The translations under genes and the position numbers were made by a program. 64,000 nucleotides of DNA, from NCBI GenBank assembly GCA_965247585.1, contig CBDFHC010000004.1, forward strand, positions 558,001 to 622,000. The letters are read 5' to 3'. Shown here piece after piece: positions 58,308 through 64,000 of this stretch (positions are counted from its first letter, which is position 1; every line of letters begins with the position of its first letter). A model generated the notes under the pieces. The model had not been told where the DNA came from. It ran no database searches and worked only from the letters and a program-made list of their open reading frames with translations. The stretch is from CBDFHC01 sp965247585. GTDB lineage: Bacteria; Chloroflexota; Dehalococcoidia; Lucifugimonadales; GCA-2712585.

Positions 58308-59244
58308 AGAGTTGCGGGCGGACAGGGAGGCGCGCCGGTTGGACCAGTTCGTGGCGGCGGCGGCGGTGGGGCTGAGCCGGGCGGAGGTGCAACGGCTCAT
58401 ACGTGAGGGTATGGTGACGCTGAACGGGCAGTTTCCGAAGGCCAGCGAGCGGGTTGCCATAGGTGACGTGGTAACGGTCACCGTGCCGCCGCCGGTGACC
58501 TCGGAGCTGACGCCGGAGCCGATGGCGCTGAATATTCTCTACGAGGACGGCGATCTGTTGGTGGTGGAGAAGCCGGCGGGGCTGACGGTCCACCCGGCGC
58601 CGGGGCACGCAAGGCACACGCTGGTGAACGGGCTGCTTTACCTGTACCCGGACCTGCCGGGAATTGGCGGTGAGAAGCGGCCGGGAATAGTACACCGGTT
58701 GGACAAGGACACCTCGGGGCTGATGGTGGTGGCGAAGACGGCCCAGGCGCACCGGTGGCTTTCCGGTCAGATGAAGGAGCGCAAAGTGTCGAAGGGCTAC
58801 GTGGCGCTGGTGGAGGGAAGGGTGGTGCAGGAGAGCGGAGAGATTGACGCGCCCATTGCCAGGGACCCGCGGCACCGGAAGCGCATGGCGGTGGTGGATG
58901 GGGGGCGGGAGGCGGTGACCCGGTACCAGGTAACGCGGCGCTGGCCAGGGTACACGCTGGTGGACGTGTCGCCGAAAACGGGCCGAACCCATCAGATCCG
59001 AGTCCACTTAGCATCGGTGGGGCACCCGCTGGTGGGCGACGCAGTATATGGCAAGAAGAGCGATCTGGTGGGCCGCCATTTTCTGCACGCCAACCGGCTG
59101 GGGTTTTTGCATCCGGTGACGGAGGAGTGGCTGGAGGTGCGGTCGGAGCTGCCGCCGGAGCTGGATGGCGCGCTTTCGGCGCTGGACTGCCGGGAGGCCG
59201 AGAGGGGCGTGGTAGAATCCCGCGCGAGAGGTGGCGCCCGATGA
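58270..59244 (+). CDS. rluD: Ribosomal large-subunit pseudouridine synthase, RluD family
   Basis: 324 residues. The N-terminal S4 domain (LDQFVAAAAVGLSRAEVQRL, then GMVTLNGQFPKASERVAIGD) leads to the catalytic domain with NILYEDGDLLVVEKPAGLTV, GIVHRLDKDTSGLMVVAKT (catalytic Asp in HRLD) and TGRTHQIRVHLASVGHPLVG. It modifies uridines in 23S rRNA; the exact sites (1911/1915/1917 for true RluD) are inferred from family. ATG 58270 has a close GGAGGGGG; ATG 58297 is an alternative. The stop overlaps the gltX start as ATGA. Confidence 0.92.
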   Translation: MTLKGRRRGMEARELRADREARRLDQFVAAAAVGLSRAEVQRLIREGMVTLNGQFPKASERVAIGDVVTVTVPPPVTSELTPEPMALNILYEDGDLLVVEKPAGLTVHPAPGHARHTLVNGLLYLYPDLPGIGGEKRPGIVHRLDKDTSGLMVVAKTAQAHRWLSGQMKERKVSKGYVALVEGRVVQESGEIDAPIARDPRHRKRMAVVDGGREAVTRYQVTRRWPGYTLVDVSPKTGRTHQIRVHLASVGHPLVGDAVYGKKSDLVGRHFLHANRLGFLHPVTEEWLEVRSELPPELDGALSALDCREAERGVVESRARGGAR

Positions 59245-60707
59245 CCGAAGAGGTGAGGGTAAGGTACGCGCCCAGCCCCACAGGGCAGCCGCACATTGGG
59301 AACATTCGCACGGCGTTGTTCAACTGGCTGTTCGCGCGGAGGCACGGCGGCAGGTTCATTGTCCGGGTGGAGGACACGGACCAGACCCGGGAGGTCCCCG
59401 GCGCGGTGGACAAAATCCTGGAGTCGCTGCGATGGCTGGGGATAGACTGGGACGAAGGCCCGGAGGTGGGGGGGCCGTTCGGCCCGTATTTCCAGTCGGA
59501 ACGGCTGCCGGTGTACCAGGAAGCGGCGGACTATTTGACGGAACAGGGGCACGGCTACCGGTGCTACTGCTCGCCGGAGCGGCTGGCGGAGATGCGGAAG
59601 GAGCAGCAGCTAAAGAAGGAAACGCCGGGGTACGACGGCCAATGCCTGGGGCTGACGGGCGAGGAACGGCGTCAACTGGAGGGCGCGGGCGGACCTTCAG
59701 TGGTGCGGTTCAGGATGCCGGAGGACGAGGAGATCCAGATCCAGGACATTATCAGAGGCGAGGTGACGTGGCAAAGCGGACTGCTGGACGATTTCGTGAT
59801 CCTGAAGTCGGACGGGTTTCCCACGTACCACCTGGCCAACGTGGTGGACGACCACCGGATGAAGATATCCCACGTGCTGCGAGCGGAGGAGTGGCTGTCC
59901 AGCACGCCGAGGCACTTGATGCTGTACCGGGCGCTGGAGCTGACGCCACCGCAGCTCGGGCACTTGCCAATGATACTGGGTCCGGACCGGTCCAAGCTCT
60001 CGAAGCGGCACGGGGCCACCTCGGCGTTGGAGTACCGCGAGGAGGGCTATCTGCCGGAGGCGCTGACCAATTTCATGGCGCTGCTGGGCTGGGCGTTGGA
60101 TGATAAGACGGAGCTTATGAGCCGGGAAACGCTGGTGGAGAACTTCTCGCTGGAGCGGGTGGTTAAATCGGGGGCGATATTCAACCGGGAGAAGCTGGAC
60201 TGGATGAACGGGATGTACATCCGGGAGCTGGGCGCTGAAGAGCTGGCGAAGCGGCTAACGGACTATTGGGAGATGTTCCCGCCGGAGGGGCAGCCGGAAA
60301 AAGTGGACGGGGGGTATTTGCTGCGTATTGTTCCGCTGATTCAGGAGCGAATGAAGACGCTGACGGAGGCGTCCGGGAAGGTGGGTTTCTTCTTCGACGA
60401 GGAGTTGCGCTACGACGCTGCGGAGCTGGTGCAGAAGGGGATGGACGAGGCTGGGTCCAGGGAGGCGCTACGCCGGGCGGCGGAGGCGCTGAGGGTGGAG
60501 GCGGAGTTCGACGCGGAGGCAATGGAGGGGAGGCTGCGGGGGTTGGGGGAGGAGCTAGGGCTCTCCGCCCGGCAGTTCTTCGGGCTGCTGCGGGTGGCTA
60601 CGACGGGAAGCCAGGTCTCGCCGCCGCTGTTTGAGACGATGGAGGTGCTGGGGAGGGAGCGGTGCCTGGCGCGGATAGGCGCGGCGGCGGCGGCGCTGGG
60701 GGGATAG
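59241..60707 (+). CDS. gltX: Glutamyl-tRNA synthetase
   Basis: 488 residues, full length. The class I signature is RYAPSPTGQPHIGNIRTALF (HIGH variant HIGN) and the KMSKS loop is KLSKRHG. FIVRVEDTDQTREVPGAV and ISHVLRAEEWLSSTPRHLML are conserved. The start is ATG 59241, which overlaps the rluD stop (ATGA); extension upstream to 59127 would duplicate rluD sequence in another frame. Whether the enzyme is discriminating or also charges tRNA-Gln cannot be settled, since gatCAB is not in the window. Last gene of a tight lspA-rluD-gltX unit. Confidence 0.96.
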   Translation: MTEEVRVRYAPSPTGQPHIGNIRTALFNWLFARRHGGRFIVRVEDTDQTREVPGAVDKILESLRWLGIDWDEGPEVGGPFGPYFQSERLPVYQEAADYLTEQGHGYRCYCSPERLAEMRKEQQLKKETPGYDGQCLGLTGEERRQLEGAGGPSVVRFRMPEDEEIQIQDIIRGEVTWQSGLLDDFVILKSDGFPTYHLANVVDDHRMKISHVLRAEEWLSSTPRHLMLYRALELTPPQLGHLPMILGPDRSKLSKRHGATSALEYREEGYLPEALTNFMALLGWALDDKTELMSRETLVENFSLERVVKSGAIFNREKLDWMNGMYIRELGAEELAKRLTDYWEMFPPEGQPEKVDGGYLLRIVPLIQERMKTLTEASGKVGFFFDEELRYDAAELVQKGMDEAGSREALRRAAEALRVEAEFDAEAMEGRLRGLGEELGLSARQFFGLLRVATTGSQVSPPLFETMEVLGRERCLARIGAAAAALGG

Positions 60708-60778
60708 GGGTTGCGGGGGTCCAATTCCACCGGTCGAGAACGCCTTAGTTTGAGCGGGATCGAGCTCCCAGCGGGGAC

Positions 60779-61756
60779 CTAGGTGAAGCGGGCGACCCAG
60801 AGGGGCTCTTCACCGCTCCAAACGCGCATCATGTTGTCATAGGGTTTTTTGGCGCGCTTGGCGAAGGACTCGTAGGTGGGGCCGGCTTGGTGGGGTGTGA
60901 TGACGGCGTTTTCCAACCGTAGGATGGGGTCGTTGGGGTCCGGGGGCTCGGTTTCGAGGACGTCCAACCCGGCGCCGGCGATGGTACCGTTGGTCAGCGC
61001 GGCGTAGAGGGCGGCCTGGTCTATCACACCACCACGGCTGGTGTTGATTATGATGGCGGTGGGCTTCATGGCGTTCAGCTCCGCCACGCCGATCAGGTGC
61101 CGGGTGTCCCGGGAGAGCGGCGTGTGGACGGAGACGACATCAGAGCGGGCCAGCAGGTCTGGCAAGGAGGCGGGGGCGGCGCCCAGCTCCCGGGCCTGGG
61201 GGTTTGATTCGGGGACGAAGGGATCGTGGTAGAGGAGGGTGACGCCGAAGGGCTGTAGCCGCCGGGCCACCTGTCGCCCGATGGCGCCGAAGCCAACGAC
61301 GCCGACGGTCTTGCCCTCCAGCTCGTAGGTGTCCGGGAGGAGGTTGCCGGTGCGGGGCCAGCCGCCGGCGCGGACGGCGGGGAGGTAGACGCCCAGGCGG
61401 CGGTATGTGGCCAAGATGAGGAGGATGGTGTGCTCTGCCACGGCGATGGAGTTGGCGCCGCCGTTGTTGGCCACGGGGATACCGAGCTCCCGGGCGAGCG
61501 TCAGGTCAATACGGTCGTAGCCGGCGGTGAGGCTCTGCACCAAGCGCACGTTCGTGCCCTGACGCAGCACGTCGCCGGAGAGGACGCCGGGGAAGAGGAG
61601 GATGAAATTGGCGTTCCGGACGAGGGCGGCCTTCTGTTCGTCGGGCGTGGCGGTGGGCAGGGTGTCGACGCGCCAGCCCTGGGGCGCGAAGGAGTTGACC
61701 AGGGCGACCATCTCGGGGCCGAGGGAGGTGAAGAAGGCTACGGTGGGATGGGGCAT
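60779..61756 (-). CDS. D-2-hydroxyacid dehydrogenase (NAD-dependent)
   Basis: 325 residues from ATG 61756, with GGAGGG before it. The Rossmann motif is VGVVGFGAIGRQVARRL. Catalytic residues lie in IINTSRGGVIDQAAL (Arg), LDVLETEPPDPNDPIL (Glu) and AVITPHQAGPTYESFAKR (His). The N-terminal region includes VRLVQSLTAGYDRIDL and VANNGGANSIAVAEH, typical of glyoxylate reductase, phosphoglycerate dehydrogenase-like and related enzymes. With no ACT domain it is unlikely to be SerA. The substrate is unknown. It is convergent with gltX. Confidence 0.9.
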   Translation of the reverse strand: MPHPTVAFFTSLGPEMVALVNSFAPQGWRVDTLPTATPDEQKAALVRNANFILLFPGVLSGDVLRQGTNVRLVQSLTAGYDRIDLTLARELGIPVANNGGANSIAVAEHTILLILATYRRLGVYLPAVRAGGWPRTGNLLPDTYELEGKTVGVVGFGAIGRQVARRLQPFGVTLLYHDPFVPESNPQARELGAAPASLPDLLARSDVVSVHTPLSRDTRHLIGVAELNAMKPTAIIINTSRGGVIDQAALYAALTNGTIAGAGLDVLETEPPDPNDPILRLENAVITPHQAGPTYESFAKRAKKPYDNMMRVWSGEEPLWVARFT

Positions 61757-61901
61757 GGACGCCCTCCTATCATTGGCCAAAGGGTGTGCCGGGTCATTCT
61801 AGCCCGAAAGGGTGGGTGGGGGTGAGGGTGATGAAGGGCGGCAATGATGCTTGACCAAACGTGAAGGCGAAGCAATCATTAGTACGGGTTAAAAGAGCAT
61901 C

Positions 61902-61932
61902 TTTCTAGATAAATACAAGATTTCTAGACAAA
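61902..61932. promoter_or_regulatory. Two direct copies of TTTCTAGAnAAA, candidate operator
   Basis: TTTCTAGATAAA (61902-61913) and TTTCTAGACAAA (61921-61932) lie 19 bases apart, 65 bases before the predicted antitoxin start. Each contains the palindrome TCTAGA. The layout suits cooperative binding by a ribbon-helix-helix dimer. Confidence 0.45.
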
Positions 61933-61996
61933 GAAGTGGTTGGAAACTAAACTTGGGATAGATACTACAAATTGGATGGGAAGGGCAGAGCCAGAA

Positions 61997-62236
61997 ATGC
62001 GAAAAAAGATAGGGACCATACTGGATGATGAGCTGGTCCGTAGGGCGAAGCTGGCGGCAGCTTCTGATGGGATACCCGTGAGCCGGATAATGGAAACGGC
62101 GCTAAGGGAATACCTGGACAAGCGGAAAGGACCGAAGCTGGGAAGCGTTGCGGAGTCTATGTTCGGTGCCATTCCCGCAGACATTTCACTGGTTAAAGCC
62201 ATCATGGAGGAACCCAGTGCCATTGACGTTGGGTGA
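61997..62236 (+). CDS. Ribbon-helix-helix antitoxin-like protein
   Basis: 79 residues from ATG 61997 (GGAAGGG upstream); a TTG at 61940 would add 19 residues. The sequence RKKIGTILDDELVRRAKLAA followed by SDGIPVSRIMETALREYLDK is a ribbon-helix-helix DNA-binding fold: one strand and two helices. The C-terminal part (SVAESMFGAIPADISLVKAI) would wrap the toxin. The next gene, a PIN-domain protein, starts 20 bases inside this one. The region is A/T-rich. It probably represses its own operon at the twin TCTAGA sites. Confidence 0.8.
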   Translation: MRKKIGTILDDELVRRAKLAAASDGIPVSRIMETALREYLDKRKGPKLGSVAESMFGAIPADISLVKAIMEEPSAIDVG

Positions 62237-62723
62237 CGTCCAAACAGGGCAGGTTCTGTTTATCGACGCCAACATTTTTATCCACCAAATTACCGGCCAA
62301 TCGAGGGCTTGCGTGTCGTTCCTTAGGCGCTGCGAAAGTGGGGAGGTACGAGGAGTTACTGGCACCCACATACTGATGGAGGTGCTACACCGTCTAATGG
62401 CCTTCGAGGCAGTACAAAAAGGACTGGTGAGTCCGGGCAACGTTACCCGGAAGCTTAGGGACAGGCCGGAAATGGTTAGAGGTCTCAGCAGCTATGCTCG
62501 TCAAGTCGCAAGGATTGAAGCCATAGGCATACAGGTACGCCCAGTGGGAATTGAGGAGATACGAGCGAGCTATGAGGTCCGGACGCGGACGGGACTGCTG
62601 GTCTACGATTCAGTGAGCGTGGCGATGATGGAGCAGATGAGGGTGGCGGCAATTGCCACGGAGGACCGAGACTTTGGGGTGCTACCGGAGCTACAAGTGT
62701 ACACTGCCGGGGACATTTCGTGA
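62217..62723 (+). CDS. PIN-domain ribonuclease toxin (VapC-like)
   Basis: 168 residues from GTG 62217, which follows GGAGG and overlaps the antitoxin gene. Acidic residues of the PIN active site are in place: Asp17 in VLFIDANIFIHQ, Glu in GTHILMEVLHRLM, Asp in LLVYDSVSVAMMEQ and the E-D-x-D pair in IATEDRDFGVL. VapC toxins cut tRNA or rRNA. The length is greater than that of typical VapC (about 130) owing to an extra helix pair (EAVQKGLVSPGNVTRKLRDR). With the RHH gene it makes a complete type II module. Confidence 0.87.
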   Translation: MPLTLGDVQTGQVLFIDANIFIHQITGQSRACVSFLRRCESGEVRGVTGTHILMEVLHRLMAFEAVQKGLVSPGNVTRKLRDRPEMVRGLSSYARQVARIEAIGIQVRPVGIEEIRASYEVRTRTGLLVYDSVSVAMMEQMRVAAIATEDRDFGVLPELQVYTAGDIS

Positions 62724-62742
62724 CGGATATTAGGAGGGTGCA

Positions 62743-63108
62743 TTGAATTACCTGCGGATTTTCACTGGCGCCGACGGCCAGTCCCACTTTGAAGATGTGG
62801 AGATGGACCTAACGGGAGCCGAGTTTATCCCCGGGGAACCGCCTGTCTGGTCGTCTGCAACGTTCTGGCGGGGAAATGCCGCGCCGGTGAGGGTGCCGAA
62901 GGGATGGGACGGAGGGCAGCACGTAGCGCCCGCGAGGGTGCTGGTGGTGATCACGAAAGGGGAAGTTGAATTCGAGGCGGGGGGCGAAAAGCGCAGGCTG
63001 GGAGCGGGAGCGGTGGTTTTGGCTGAGGATACCACCGGCAGCGGACATTACGCTCGAGTGGTGGGTGATGAGGACTGGGAGTCTCTGGTGATGGCCTTAG
63101 AGGAATGA
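62743..63108 (+). CDS. Cupin-fold protein
   Basis: 121 residues, TTG start with GGAGGG upstream. The sequence has a single cupin: APARVLVVITKGEVEFEAGG as motif 1 and GAGAVVLAEDTTGSGHYARV as motif 2. The usual metal ligands (G-x5-H-x-H) of motif 1 are not evident; motif 2 keeps one His. Such small cupins bind or isomerise organic acids; function unknown. It is 72 bases ahead of the two-subunit decarboxylase genes, and may be co-transcribed with them. Confidence 0.75.
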   Translation: MNYLRIFTGADGQSHFEDVEMDLTGAEFIPGEPPVWSSATFWRGNAAPVRVPKGWDGGQHVAPARVLVVITKGEVEFEAGGEKRRLGAGAVVLAEDTTGSGHYARVVGDEDWESLVMALEE

Positions 63109-63180
63109 GGCAACCGCGGTTGTAAAGGCGGTAGGGGCGTCCATATAATGGGCCAACTGGGGCGCGAGGAGAGAACAAGG

Positions 63181-63693
63181 ATGGTTGATCAGCAACAGGA
63201 AGCGGTACTGCACCCGCAAGCGATAATTTCGGAGCTGAAGAAAAACCGGATCACCCACGTGGTGTGGCTGCCGGACAGCGAGACAAATTTCATGTACGAA
63301 CAGCTTCTGGCGGAGCCCTCCGTGGACCTGGTGCCTGTGGCCCGCGAGGGAGAGACGATGGCCATCGCCGCGGGGCTGTGGGTGGGGGGCAAGCGTCCGG
63401 TGGCGCTAATACAGAACACAGGGATCTTCGAGTCGGGGGACTCGATCAGGGGGCTGGGTCTGGACGTGGGCCAACCGCTGGTTATGCTGGTTGGCTACAG
63501 GGGTTGGGACCGGCACGGGGTCTCCCCGGACTCCGCGGCCAAATTCATTGAGCACATCCTGCACGCGTGGGGGATCAACTACTACCTGGTGGAGACGGAC
63601 GACGACGCGTGGAGAATCTCGCTGGCGATGGAGGAAGCGGAGCGGGAGTCTAGGCCGGTGGCGGTGCTGGTGGGGACCGAATTCGGCGCGTAG
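63181..63693 (+). CDS. Thiamine-diphosphate decarboxylase, alpha subunit (sulfopyruvate/phosphonopyruvate type)
   Basis: 170 residues from ATG 63181 (GGAGAGAACAAGG upstream). This is the pyrimidine-binding half of a ThDP enzyme: ITHVVWLPDSETNFMYEQLL at the start, VPVAREGETMAIAAGLWVGG with the cofactor-activating Glu, and ALIQNTGIFESGDSIRGLGL. The N-Q-N-T-G and S-G segments are typical of ComD (sulfopyruvate decarboxylase alpha) and of the N-terminal half of phosphonopyruvate decarboxylase. The next gene encodes the diphosphate-binding half, so the enzyme is split. The substrate is uncertain. Confidence 0.85.
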   Translation: MVDQQQEAVLHPQAIISELKKNRITHVVWLPDSETNFMYEQLLAEPSVDLVPVAREGETMAIAAGLWVGGKRPVALIQNTGIFESGDSIRGLGLDVGQPLVMLVGYRGWDRHGVSPDSAAKFIEHILHAWGINYYLVETDDDAWRISLAMEEAERESRPVAVLVGTEFGA

Positions 63694-63713
63694 GGCCAGG
63701 AGAGGAGCTGGGG

Positions 63714-64000
63714 ATGATTAAGAACATTGACGCCTGCCGAGCGATAGAGGAGCACCGCGGCGACGCGCTAGTGGTGACCACTATGGGGGCGGGGAACGCC
63801 CAGTTCGGGTGGCCGCAGGTGACCAACAACCAGGCGGAGGACATCCCGGTGGGGGGCGCCATGGGGAAGGCATCGTCCTTTGCGCTGGGGCTGGCGCTGG
63901 CCCAGCCGGGGAAGCGCGTTATCATCATGGACGGCGACGGCAGCCTGGTGATGAACCTGGGAACGATGACCACCATCAGCGAGACGGCGTCGCCCAACCT
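63714..64000 (+). CDS. Thiamine-diphosphate decarboxylase, beta subunit (cut by window edge)
   Basis: The first 95 residues are visible from ATG 63714, with GGAGAGG upstream. VVTTMGAGNAQFGWPQVTN, then VGGAMGKASSFALGLALA and IIMDGDGSLVMNLGTMTT form the ThDP-diphosphate/Mg-binding half; Asp in GDGS and the following Asn are the metal ligands. It matches ComE-like beta subunits. It begins 20 bases after the alpha gene. The remainder lies beyond the window, so length and C-terminus are unknown. Confidence 0.85.
   Translation, partial: MIKNIDACRAIEEHRGDALVVTTMGAGNAQFGWPQVTNNQAEDIPVGGAMGKASSFALGLALAQPGKRVIIMDGDGSLVMNLGTMTTISETASPN

Overview
The window is GC-rich (codons mostly end in G or C), densely coding on both strands, and reads as a chromosomal fragment of a free-living aerobic or facultative bacterium. 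The mix is what I would expect from a Chloroflexota lineage of the SAR202/Dehalococcoidia type: several luciferase-like flavin or F420 monooxygenases, many amidohydrolases, lipoproteins with Thr-Pro linkers, and frequent TTG/GTG starts. That placement is inference; there is no rRNA or other marker here. There is no CRISPR array, prophage, transposase or origin. Both ends cut a gene: a rhodanese on the left and a thiamine-diphosphate enzyme subunit on the right.

Layout. 1-6000: rhodanese fragment, DUF3352-like membrane protein, acyl-CoA dehydrogenase, an alpha/beta hydrolase with Thr in the nucleophile position, and an ArsR/SRPBCC pair followed by a frameshifted glyoxalase-fold gene. 6000-13000: GIY-YIG protein, tRNA-Phe and tRNA-Gly, a BioD-like/DRTGG protein, speD-speE, acetyl-CoA synthetase, an MNT/HEPN toxin-antitoxin-like pair and a methyltransferase. 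13000-26400: LLM oxidoreductase, amidase, lipoprotein, PrkA kinase, small membrane protein, DSD1-type aldolase and the large subunit of glutamate synthase. 26900-31100: small accessory genes, including two divergent secreted proteins.

31100-40100 is a catabolic island: three amidohydrolase-superfamily enzymes, two LLM enzymes, an isochorismatase-family hydrolase and an Asp-box propeller. The combination recalls the logic of Rut-type or hydantoin-type ring opening. 40400-45140 encodes a 1566-residue exported protein with calcium-binding-type repeats, closed by a strong bidirectional terminator. 45300-53000: ROK sugar kinase, aroF-aroH-trpA, CPBP protease, phosphotriesterase-like lactonase and RarA. 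52177-55309: two paralogous trypsin-fold lipoproteins, one with an intact triad and one without. 55860-60700: threonine aldolase, then hydrolase-lspA-rluD-gltX with overlapping junctions. 60779-64000: hydroxyacid dehydrogenase, an RHH/PIN pair, a cupin and a two-subunit decarboxylase of sulfopyruvate/phosphonopyruvate type.

The most distinctive non-coding feature is a set of repeat modules that fill nearly every large intergenic gap (17.1-17.8, 29.2, 30.8-31.1, 34.2, 35.8-36.0, 46.3-46.65 and 55.5-55.86 kb). One module carries two hairpins; the second differs in sequence between copies yet stays paired, which suggests selection on structure. Other points of interest are the pseudoprotease, the HEPN protein lacking the Tyr that MNT partners modify, and the amidohydrolase/monooxygenase island.
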